From positions 1 through 35,220 of the forward strand of contig CAMAYU010000044.1 in the NCBI GenBank assembly GCA_945862235.1: 35,220 nt of DNA, in the 5' to 3' direction. The translations under genes were made by a program, and so were the position numbers. Shown here piece by piece: positions 8,679-15,446 of the stretch (its first letter is position 1; every line of letters starts with the position of its first letter). This DNA is from Schlesneria paludicola DSM 18645 (lineage in GTDB: Bacteria > Planctomycetota > Planctomycetia > Planctomycetales > Planctomycetaceae). Under the pieces are notes generated by a model. It did not search any database, had not been told where the DNA came from, and saw nothing but the letters and a program-made list of their open reading frames with translations.

Positions 8679-9049
8679 TCGTTTGGTCTCCTTCACAACG
8701 CCAACGGTCACGAGAGAGTCGTTGCCATCGTCGGGCTTCGGGCCAAGGTAGCCCTGTCGCTCCGCGGCAGGAAGCGCGAAGCGAGCAAGCCGTCCCGTGG
8801 TCGAGCGGTTGATCGGAGTCAGTGGGCTGCCACTTCTTCTCGCCTCCTGTCGCGGAGCGACAGGGCTAACTTGGCGGGAGGCGTCACGATCGGCATCGTC
8901 GCTGCAATCGGGTCGTTGACGTTAGGAAATTGCGTCGGCGTGGCGCGACTTCTCGCCGCGTTCTCGGGGGCGTGACCTATGTTGGACAGCAGGGCCAGCG
9001 GTGGGAATCCGTTTGGCCGTGACGACATTTGGTGAGAGGAACCATCCCC
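8679..9049. other. 371-bp divergent intergenic region
   Basis: The gap lies between the starts of the TPR-like gene (minus) and the sugar transferase gene (plus). About a third is the palindromic element at 8747-8870. The rest (8871-9049) shows nothing coding that I can support. Confidence 0.6.
8747..8870. repeat. REP/BIME-like palindromic element, family A, copy 2
   Basis: Inverted arms at 8747-8771 and 8846-8870 match each other with about two differences and match the arms of the element at 5191-5316 almost perfectly. The centre is only weakly similar to that of copy 1. This shows the arms are conserved while the spacer diverges. Like copy 1 it lies between divergent genes. Confidence 0.85.
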
Positions 9050-9901
9050 ATGAGTTCGACCGCGTTGGAACCTGCCGTCCTGCCCACAAAGGACGAGTTC
9101 GGCGATTTGTTTGACTACTATGTTGCGGACGACAACCTCCCTTCGACGGAATGGTTGACTCGACTCCGCTTGGAACGGCCGCGCCGCAACACACGCTGTC
9201 TCGGTGAGACGACTCGGTTGCTGAAGCGGATCAACGATGTTGTGGTCTCCGCGACGATGCTGATCCTGCTGTCTCCGGTCTTGTTGCTGGTGGCCATTGC
9301 CGTGCGACTGACTTCGCGCGGGCCGGTCATCTTCAGTCAGCAGCGAGTCGGTTTGAACCTGCGTCAGAAGAAACGGGACCGCCGTCAGCGGGACGAAGAA
9401 GTCGAACTGCCCGACGGGATCGAACGACGCGGAACGGGGATCAACCGCCGTCGCGACGGTGGCTATGGAAAGCCGTTCACGCTCTACAAGTTCCGCACGA
9501 TGAAGGTCGATGCCGAAAAGAATGGGGCTCAGTTTGCCGTGAAAGGCGACCCGCGTGTGACGTGCATCGGTCGCTTCATGCGGAAGACGCGGCTGGACGA
9601 GTTGCCTCAACTTTGGAACGTCCTGCGTGGCGAGATGTCGCTCGTAGGACCGCGTCCTGAACGGCCCGAGTTCATCGAAAAGCTGTCGGCCGAAGTCCCG
9701 AACTACATCAACCGGCTGGGCCTCAAACCGGGACTGACGGGACTCGCGCAAGTCATCAACGGCTACGACAACAACATCGAGAGCTTCAAGCGCAAAGTGA
9801 ACCTCGACCTGCTGTATCTTCAGAACTGCTGCTACCTGAACGACCTCAAGATCATGTTCCGCACGATCCGAGTTGTTCTGACCGGCAGCGGGGCGTTGTA
9901 G
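9050..9901 (+). CDS. Polyprenyl-phosphate sugar-1-phosphate transferase (bacterial sugar transferase family)
   Basis: A 283-residue monotopic phosphoglycosyltransferase of the WcaJ/RfbP catalytic-domain type. It loads the first sugar phosphate onto undecaprenyl phosphate for exopolysaccharide or glycan synthesis. One membrane segment lies at about 67-87. Conserved catalytic blocks are GPVIFSQQRVG (91-101), LYKFRTM (145-151), RKTRLDELPQLWNVL (178-192), GEMSLVGPRP (194-203) and LKPGLTGLAQV (225-235). It lacks the N-terminal four-helix region of full-length WcaJ. A charged insert of about 38 residues (104-141) separates two blocks normally close together. The ATG at 9050 is preceded by AGAGGA. 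It stands alone, with no other glycan genes nearby. Confidence 0.9.
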   Translation: MSSTALEPAVLPTKDEFGDLFDYYVADDNLPSTEWLTRLRLERPRRNTRCLGETTRLLKRINDVVVSATMLILLSPVLLLVAIAVRLTSRGPVIFSQQRVGLNLRQKKRDRRQRDEEVELPDGIERRGTGINRRRDGGYGKPFTLYKFRTMKVDAEKNGAQFAVKGDPRVTCIGRFMRKTRLDELPQLWNVLRGEMSLVGPRPERPEFIEKLSAEVPNYINRLGLKPGLTGLAQVINGYDNNIESFKRKVNLDLLYLQNCCYLNDLKIMFRTIRVVLTGSGAL

Positions 9902-10222
9902 CCTAAAACGAGGAAATTCAAGCTGCGCGAGGCGTAAACCTCGAATGAACCCAAACGACTTGCGTCACGCCAGCGTGAGTCCGACCGTCGAATTCGCTTC
10001 CGACGGTCTTCGGACGACCCATCCGGACGATCCGATCCTAGAGTGCGATCGGAACGCGAATGTCCGGTGGGCTTGCCTGCCGGGGAGATTTCGGTCGGCT
10101 GGGATGTTGCTCGGAAGGACTTTCGCTACACTCCTCCCCCCGCTTAGCTAGGGCGGGAAGGCAGTATCTTGGGTTTGCCACGTCGAGTGGCTTTTTTTGG
10201 CTCTGGGGTTGAAGCGAACATC
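9902..10222. other. 321-bp intergenic region with small hairpins
   Basis: No gene is supported here. Small inverted repeats are present: CGAGG...CCTCG around 9936-9953, TCACGC-CA-GCGTGA around 9965-9978, and GACCGTCG...CGACGGTC at 9983-10008. The first could terminate the sugar transferase transcript, though none has a T-run. Confidence 0.5.
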
Positions 10223-10420
10223 ATGGCAAACGAAGTCGAAAAGAAGATCGCAATCAAGCGCACGCTGTCCGAGAAGTACGAACGGCTGTCGTACCTTGCC
10301 GGCAGCAAGGTCAAGCAAAGTACTTATCGCTGGCACGCGAAGCACTTCCGCAATCAGGCCAACTCGATGCAGAGTGCTCTCGATTTCAAAAACAAGAGCA
10401 AGCTGGCTGCCGCTCAGTGA
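10223..10420 (+). CDS. Small basic protein of unknown function
   Basis: A 65-residue, lysine-rich, helical protein without signal or membrane segment, starting MANEVEKKIAIKR. The frame is open a further 18 codons upstream from a TTG at 10169, but that part reads as non-protein-like. Coding looks real from the amphipathic charged pattern and the regular third-position bias. I cannot assign a family. It converges with the sialidase gene, and the gap holds a hairpin and a palindrome. Confidence 0.55.
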   Translation: MANEVEKKIAIKRTLSEKYERLSYLAGSKVKQSTYRWHAKHFRNQANSMQSALDFKNKSKLAAAQ

Positions 10421-10438
10421 TTGAGCTGGCTGAGTTTG

Positions 10439-10469
10439 GACGTCGGGCAGGTTTGTAACCTGCCCGTCC
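10439..10469. terminator. Hairpin between convergent genes
   Basis: GGGCAGGTT-TGT-AACCTGCCC forms a 9-bp stem with a 3-base loop, extended by GGAC/GTCC at its base. It follows the small protein gene by about 20 bases and is followed by CCCTTTCTG, a weak pyrimidine tract. It may end transcription from either side. Confidence 0.5.
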
Positions 10470-10490
10470 CCTTTCTGTCGGCTGAGAGAC

Positions 10491-10556
10491 CGTAGCACAG
10501 GCGGCCCGCCTGTGCTGTCTCACCGAAGCATGAGCAGGCGAGCCGCCCGTTCTACG
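10491..10556. repeat. REP/BIME-like palindromic element, family B, copy 1
   Basis: A 66-bp inverted repeat whose arms match at 20 of 25 positions and begin CGTAG. The left arm is itself a near-perfect hairpin (AGCACAGGCGG paired with CCGCCTGTGCT around a single base). It lies 5 bp before the end of the sialidase gene, in a convergent gap. Related copies are at 11943-12019 and 25285-25347. Confidence 0.8.
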
Positions 10557-10560
10557 ACCT

Positions 10561-11778
10561 TCACTCCCGGTCGGCGGCTTTGGCCGTCACCCATTCGACG
10601 TTGAACTTCGCGACGGTCAGATGCTGCGTCGCGTAATTTCCGTCGGAGCTACCTCGCTCGTAGAAGCAGTAGACCGTGTTGTCGGCTGCGATGGCGAGAT
10701 CGCTATAGCCGCTCTTGCCCGGTTCGAGCGAACGGCTCACCGGCCAAGTCTCCCCGTCATCAAGGCTCAGCTTGATCGTCACGTTCTTGCGGTCGCGGCC
10801 TGTTCCCGGCGTGAGCTTTCCGTCGGCACGGTCAAGATTGTGCGGGTTCGAGAAGACGAGTCGAGTCTTTCCGTCCGGCGCGGGGCCGTTGAGTTTCACG
10901 ATGCTCGCCATGCAGATCGGTTCGAGCAATTCGTCGTGCAGCGCGGGCGTCGTCCAGTTTGTGGCACCGTCACGGCTGAAGCTGATTGCGCGACGTTGCT
11001 GCTTCGATTCGTGACGAAGGTTTAACAGCACACGTCCGTCAAGCAGTTCGACCAGGGATGATTCGTTCGGGTTGATGAGCGGCTCCTTCTCCTGAGCCGC
11101 GATCTCACCGCGCTGCCACGTCTGGCCACCGTCATCGCTGAAGATCGTCGTCGTGACGGACGGACGATGAGCGTGACCGCCCGTTCCCGTTGAGAGCCAG
11201 ACCGCCGCGACGAGCCTGCCGTTTTGAAGTTGGATGCCGTGCCCCGGTCCTACCGCCAGCACCTTCCACGAGTACTCGGGACGGAACTGGTTGAACGTGC
11301 CGGTGATCTCGACCGGCTTCGAAAACGTCAGGCCGTCATCGGCACTCGTTGTGACGAAGCAACGCCCGTACTCGACGCAATACAACAGGACGACGGTTCC
11401 TCGGCGCTGATCGACGATGGCGACGGGGTTGTTCAGCGTGATCTCACCGGGCTTGCCTAACCCCTGCGCGACGGCGGCCGGGTTCCGTTCGAGCGGCCCG
11501 TCAGGCAGCGGCATCTTCAGCGCAGGCGACCACGTCGCGCCGTCGTCGGTACTGCGCCGAACGAGAATGTCGATGTGCCCCCAATCACCGCGACTCCTCC
11601 GCGCCTCACAGTACGCAACGAGCGATCCCTTCGCCGTGATGACGATGCCGGGGATGCGATACAGCGGATAGCCACCCTGATTGGCGGTGAACAGGTCGAA
11701 TTTATCCAGCTTCGGTTCGGCGGCGGTGGCCGACGCGATCAGGCTGAACAGCGACGCGATGACAAACAGATTTCGCAT
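10561..11778 (-). CDS. Secreted exo-alpha-sialidase-like protein (BNR/Asp-box, GH33 type)
   Basis: A 405-residue exported six-bladed propeller. Residues 1-20 form a Sec signal peptide ending ASATAAEP. The YRIP motif (40-43, Arg41) is the arginine-triad entry of sialidases. Asp-boxes are visible at STDDGATW (76-83), SADDGLTF (145-152), SDDGGQTW (214-221) and SLDDGETW (338-345), with a degenerate SRDGATNW (268-275). Candidate catalytic residues are Glu239 (NESSLVEL), Arg255 and Tyr358 (SGYSDLA). It would release terminal sialic or related acids in the periplasm. No sialic acid catabolic genes are nearby, so another glycan may be the true substrate. The ATG at 11778 lacks a strong ribosome site. 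Confidence 0.85.
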   Translation of the reverse strand: MRNLFVIASLFSLIASATAAEPKLDKFDLFTANQGGYPLYRIPGIVITAKGSLVAYCEARRSRGDWGHIDILVRRSTDDGATWSPALKMPLPDGPLERNPAAVAQGLGKPGEITLNNPVAIVDQRRGTVVLLYCVEYGRCFVTTSADDGLTFSKPVEITGTFNQFRPEYSWKVLAVGPGHGIQLQNGRLVAAVWLSTGTGGHAHRPSVTTTIFSDDGGQTWQRGEIAAQEKEPLINPNESSLVELLDGRVLLNLRHESKQQRRAISFSRDGATNWTTPALHDELLEPICMASIVKLNGPAPDGKTRLVFSNPHNLDRADGKLTPGTGRDRKNVTIKLSLDDGETWPVSRSLEPGKSGYSDLAIAADNTVYCFYERGSSDGNYATQHLTVAKFNVEWVTAKAADRE

Positions 11779-11942
11779 GGAAGGCCCCAGACGCGATGTG
11801 AGGTTGGAAAATGTCCGACCACTCCCGTTGATCGACGGGCGACAACGTATCCGACACCAATCGACCTCGGTAGCGATCAGCGGGAGTCAATGAACGGCTT
11901 GTGGTAGAACGTCCATCCGACGGGTTGTTCAACCGCACAAGG

Positions 11943-12019
11943 AAACGGCTCGCCTGCTCATCACGCAATTTGCTGGCAGTTCCTGACGGCAAAAGCACAG
12001 GCAAGCCGCCCGTGATACG
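11943..12019. repeat. Degenerate REP-like palindrome, family B, copy 2
   Basis: The left arm (ACGGCTCGCCTGCTCATCAC, from 11945) and the right arm (GCACAGGCAAGCCGCCCGTG, from 11995) are inverted, imperfect copies of the family B unit seen at 10491 and 25285. The GTAG heads are lost. It ends about 32 bp before the proposed mutY start. Confidence 0.6.
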
Positions 12020-12051
12020 AGATCACCTACACGCCGCTAGGACACACCGCT

Positions 12052-13173
12052 CTGGACGCTTCTCAATTCTCCTCGTTTCGTCGCCAACTCATTCGCTGGT
12101 ACGAGCAACATGCGCGCGATCTTCCTTGGCGGCGGACGACCGATCCGTACCGAGTCTGGATCAGTGAGATCATGCTGCAACAGACGACGGTCGTGGCCGT
12201 CGTGCCGTACTTTGAACGGTTCCTCGCTCGGTTCCCGACGGTGCGCGATCTCGCGGAATCCAACGAAAGCGACGTGCTGCGGTTGTGGGAGGGCCTCGGT
12301 TATTACAGCCGCGCCCGCAACCTGCGCAAGGCAGCCGAAGTCGTCGTGCGCGAGTACGGTGGCGAGTTTCCCGCCGATGTGGAGACGCTTCAAAAGCTGC
12401 CGGGCATCGGACGCTACACCGCCGGAGCGATCGCTTCATTCGCGTTCAACCTCCGTGCGCCGATCGTCGAAGCGAACACACTGAGACTCGATTGTCGGCT
12501 GCTCGGTTTCGACGGCGACCCACGATCGAAGGCCGGTCAGCAAGTGTTGTGGTCGTTCGCGGAGGCCGTGCTGCCGAAGACTCAACCCGGCCGATTCAAC
12601 CAAGCCCTGATGGAACTCGGAGCGACTGTTTGCTCACCGAAGAACCCGAACTGCGAGCAATGTCCGGTGCAGGCTCATTGCCGCGCGTTTGCCGACGGGA
12701 CTCAAGCCAGCATTCCGCAACCCGCGACTCGCCCGGCGATCACAGAAGTTGTCGAGGCATCAATCGCAGTGCATCAACGCGGGAAATACTTGTTACGCCG
12801 ATGTCCTACGGGAGAGCGTTGGGCGGGCTTGTGGGATTTCGTGAGGTTCCCGCTGGATGAGATTGCCGTGACAAAGCAGCCCTCCGTCGCGAAAGCCGCT
12901 TCGCGCGAGTCTCATCATCACGAACGGATCGCCCTCCTCGCGCGAGATCGTTCCGGATTGAGCATCACGCTGGGCGATCTGATCGCGGAGTTGAAGCACA
13001 GCGTCACGCGCTATCGCATCACACTGAAGTGCTTCACCGCGACAGCCGTCTCAGGCGAACTCCTCTCGACGGCTGAGTGGCTCTGGGTGTCGCCGCAAGA
13101 TTTCGACGACTACCCGCTCTCCGTCACCGGCCGCAAGCTTGCGAAGCTACTGGCAATTCGAGCCGCAAAATGA
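12052..13173 (+). CDS. mutY: Adenine DNA glycosylase MutY, probable non-ATG start
   Basis: MutY removes adenine mispaired with 8-oxoguanine. From the CTG at 12052 it has 373 residues. WYEQHARDLPWRRTTDPYRVWISEI and MLQQTTV form the N-terminal block with catalytic Glu39. The helix-hairpin-helix is LPGIGRYTAGAI (116-127). The 4Fe-4S ligands are Cys194, 201, 204 and 210 in the correct C-X6-C-X2-C-X5-C spacing. A NUDIX-like 8-oxoG recognition domain follows. The conserved N-terminus lies upstream of the first in-frame ATG (12172), and no ATG, GTG or TTG occurs between there and the stop codon at 12013. I propose CTG 12052, preceded by AGGA at 12039-12042. The residue aligning with the catalytic Asp of LDGNVKR is Glu140 (VEANTLR). 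Confidence 0.88.
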   Translation: MDASQFSSFRRQLIRWYEQHARDLPWRRTTDPYRVWISEIMLQQTTVVAVVPYFERFLARFPTVRDLAESNESDVLRLWEGLGYYSRARNLRKAAEVVVREYGGEFPADVETLQKLPGIGRYTAGAIASFAFNLRAPIVEANTLRLDCRLLGFDGDPRSKAGQQVLWSFAEAVLPKTQPGRFNQALMELGATVCSPKNPNCEQCPVQAHCRAFADGTQASIPQPATRPAITEVVEASIAVHQRGKYLLRRCPTGERWAGLWDFVRFPLDEIAVTKQPSVAKAASRESHHHERIALLARDRSGLSITLGDLIAELKHSVTRYRITLKCFTATAVSGELLSTAEWLWVSPQDFDDYPLSVTGRKLAKLLAIRAAK

Positions 13174-13347
13174 GAGTGGACCGATCTCATAGTAGACCGG
13201 GATCTTCGAGTCACTAGTGCTCGGTAGTTCTTCCGGTCAATCACCGTCACGGTTATAAAAATCGGCGGCGGCTTCAGTCAGAGTCCGTACTCAACACGAC
13301 GGCGGCGGGCGTCGTCAAACACACGTTCATCACACGGGAACTTCCGC

Positions 13348-14373
13348 ATGTTGATCGAGTTTGCTTGCGAGTGCGGTCACAACTTTCGCACCCAGGGCGA
13401 GAACGCCGGGATGCCGATTGTTTGCCCCAATTGCACCGCCAAGCTTTACGTTCCGATTCCGGCTACCACCGCATCACCTGCCGTCGATTCCGAAACGCAC
13501 TTCCGATCAATGAGAGTGGACACGCCACCTGTGACACAGGTGAAGAACCCCTCACGAAAATCGGCTGAGGTGGCAAAGCGGCACTCGAACTCCAGCAAGT
13601 CCACTCTGAAGCAATCGCCGCCTGCCGCTCCCGAGAAGCCGGTCGAAGGAGACGAAAGCAGTCTGCTTGAAGCCTTGGGACCGATGGAAGCTCCGGAAGA
13701 GTCTGAAGAGGAGCTGCCCGAATTCACGCCGACGCGACGCCGACGAACATCGAACAAGAAGCGGGAGGATGAGGAAGAGTCCGAGAAGAAGTCGAAGCAA
13801 AGCGGCTCAAAAAAGGGAACCGTTCTGCTAACCGTCGGCATCGTCGTCGTGGGGACGCTGTTGCTCGGCACGATTGGCTACTTCGCCACTCCGCCGATGC
13901 TTGCGGCGGGCAAGGAAGCGGGCAAGGTCAAGGTGCCGCAGGAATTTGAGAAGTACACCGACAACGATATCAGCGTCATGTTCCAGCACCCGAAAGGTTG
14001 GACGCCGATTGCACGCGGCGGTTCGGGCAACATCCCGCCGTCCATTCGTTTCGAGCAAGGGAACATCAAGGTCTCGTTCCGCGCCAGTAATTCGGGAGCC
14101 GCCATCCAAGATCTGTCTCAGGCGATGAGTGGTCAGGCGGGAGAATTGCCCGACGAACTGAAGCCGGTCGCCCGCGTCCACGACTTTGAGAAGGCCAAGT
14201 TCAGCGAGGAGATGCCCGGCTACACCGAACTCGGCCCCGTCGAAAAGATCGAGACGGGACTTGGCGAAGGTCGCCGCTCCACATTCGTCGCGTCGGGCAG
14301 TTTCGGCGGCAGGCTTTTCGGCTACCGAGACACGCTGCTTTCAACAAACTTCCAGTGGAACGTCGTCTGCTAA
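13348..14373 (+). CDS. Zinc-ribbon, single-span membrane protein, 3' end truncated by an inserted palindrome
   Basis: A 341-residue protein of a planctomycete type. A zinc ribbon lies at the N-terminus (CECGHNF and CPNC; Cys7, 9, 26, 29). A charged, serine- and glutamate-rich linker (about 50-156) follows, then a single membrane helix (157-180). The rest is an extracytoplasmic domain starting KVPQEFEKYTDNDISVMF, like domains that begin by describing a 'sudden' surface fold of unknown role. The stop codon TAA at 14371 is the first triplet of a 70-bp palindrome. Removing 14371-14440 restores an open frame that continues TSSQHEFSAYKATFKKMIES to a TGA at 14510-14512, so the native protein would be about 364 residues. 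Function is unknown. Confidence 0.75.
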   Translation: MLIEFACECGHNFRTQGENAGMPIVCPNCTAKLYVPIPATTASPAVDSETHFRSMRVDTPPVTQVKNPSRKSAEVAKRHSNSSKSTLKQSPPAAPEKPVEGDESSLLEALGPMEAPEESEEELPEFTPTRRRRTSNKKREDEEESEKKSKQSGSKKGTVLLTVGIVVVGTLLLGTIGYFATPPMLAAGKEAGKVKVPQEFEKYTDNDISVMFQHPKGWTPIARGGSGNIPPSIRFEQGNIKVSFRASNSGAAIQDLSQAMSGQAGELPDELKPVARVHDFEKAKFSEEMPGYTELGPVEKIETGLGEGRRSTFVASGSFGGRLFGYRDTLLSTNFQWNVVC

Positions 14374-14440
14374 GGAACGGGGCCGCAATCACGTCCCGAG
14401 TGTGGCTGGGGTCGGCAAGTTATTGCGGCCCCGCTCCTAA
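14371..14440. repeat. 70-bp palindromic element inserted in a coding sequence (family F)
   Basis: Terminal inverted repeats of 22 bp match at 19 positions (TAAGGAACGGGGCCGCAAT on the left against TTAGGAGCGGGGCCGCAAT read from the right). The element supplies a premature TAA to the gene at 13348. Its length (70) shifts the frame, and the lost tail lies immediately after it. The head GGAG on one side resembles the GGAG variant of REP heads. Confidence 0.85.
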
Positions 14441-14512
14441 ACTTCGTCGCAGCATGAGTTCAGTGCCTACAAAGCGACTTTCAAAAAGATGATCGAAAGC
14501 GTGGGACGCTGA
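14441..14512 (+). pseudogene. Detached 3' end of the zinc-ribbon membrane protein gene
   Basis: Frame 2 from 14441 reads TSSQHEFSAYKATFKKMIES and then VGR before TGA at 14510-14512. This 23-codon tail joins exactly to the codon for Cys341 of the upstream gene when the 70-bp palindrome is removed. The helical YKATFKKMIESV end is a natural-looking C-terminus. It has no start codon or ribosome site of its own. Confidence 0.75.
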
Positions 14513-14581
14513 ACAATGGCAGAAGTCCGGCTTCGCTTTGTTAGCCGGACTTCCTCCGCCACCGCTGAGCGGGCGAATCCT

Positions 14582-15193
14582 CTACCGCGACCCGAAGTAG
14601 AACAGCGTCAGGCCGAGCGAGACTCGTTCGACGAGTGGATGCAGCATCGCGCCCGCATCGAGCAGTTCGACCACGGCAATCGTCAGCATTCCAGCCAGCA
14701 CAACGAGGGCTTTAATGTCGCCCCACGTTCCCGATGCGGGCTGACTGCGGCGGCGGCTGAGCCAGTTTGAGATGCCGCCCACGATGGCTCCGAGCAGGTA
14801 CGCGAAGACCATGCTCAACAACGAAATCGTCTTCGGCTCGAACAGCCGCTCTTCGCGATACAGGTGTGCCCCCAAGCCGACGAACGCCGCGATGATGATG
14901 AAGCGGATCGTGTTCTTCGGCAGGTAGAGCGGCTGGCGTTCGCGGTCGATCGCACCGTCATCCTCCAACCGCCGCATGATCTCGGGCGACAGTGCCACAA
15001 ACCGGCGGGACGTGAAGTAGTGCGCCAGCGCGATGAGTAACGTCTCGATCCAAATCGAATCGGGTGGATGGTGGAAGACCATCTTCGTCACGACGACCGC
15101 GACGATGATCAATGTCAGCAACGCGCGAACGCTGCCGGTCGGCAGACCGAGTGGTGGCCAAGTCTTGGGTGATCCGGCGAATTCCTGGTCCAT
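14582..15193 (-). CDS. Multi-span membrane protein of unknown function
   Basis: A 203-residue integral membrane protein with about five or six hydrophobic segments (roughly 22-40, 46-62, 95-112, 121-143, 158-178 and 189-201). It begins MDQEFAGSPKTWPPLGLP; the LGLPTGSVRALLTLII motif at the start of the first helix looks like a family signature, but I cannot name the family. A soluble loop lies between helices 2 and 3. GAGG precedes the ATG at 15193. It is co-directional with the DUF1501 gene downstream, but a 250-bp gap with two palindromes separates them. Confidence 0.75.
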   Translation of the reverse strand: MDQEFAGSPKTWPPLGLPTGSVRALLTLIIVAVVVTKMVFHHPPDSIWIETLLIALAHYFTSRRFVALSPEIMRRLEDDGAIDRERQPLYLPKNTIRFIIIAAFVGLGAHLYREERLFEPKTISLLSMVFAYLLGAIVGGISNWLSRRRSQPASGTWGDIKALVVLAGMLTIAVVELLDAGAMLHPLVERVSLGLTLFYFGSR

Positions 15194-15284
15194 GATGAAC
15201 CTCGTGCTTGAAGGTGATGAGTTGGTGAGTGGCTGATGACGGGCAGCACAACGGCAGGGGATACGATTCGGATCAGGAAGGAAG

Positions 15285-15362
15285 CTTGTAGGATGGGCAC
15301 TCTTGCCCGTCCGGCTTTGTCTGATGAGAGAAGAGGACGGGCAGGAGTGCCCATCCTACAAG
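15285..15362. repeat. REP/BIME-like palindromic element, family D
   Basis: A 78-bp element with 28-bp inverted arms differing at one position. Each arm reads CTTGTAG followed by the hairpin GATGGGCA...TGCCCGTC. It shares the GTAG head with families A, B, C and G but has an unrelated stem sequence. Confidence 0.85.
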
Positions 15363-15369
15363 AGTAGAA

Positions 15370-15433
15370 GACCCCTCACTCTAGCCCTCTCCCGACCACC
15401 GAAGCGGCGGTGCCCGAGCCGGGGCGAGGGGAC
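15370..15433. repeat. GC-rich imperfect inverted repeat
   Basis: Ends ACCCCTCACTCTAG and GGGGCGAGGGGAC are inverted around a centre containing CCGAAGCGGCGG. It resembles the CCCTCGCCCC...GGGTGAGGGG repeat at 33839-33877. It lies just past the stop of the DUF1501 gene at 15447 and could act as its terminator. Confidence 0.5.
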
Positions 15434-15446
15434 AAGGCGAAATACA

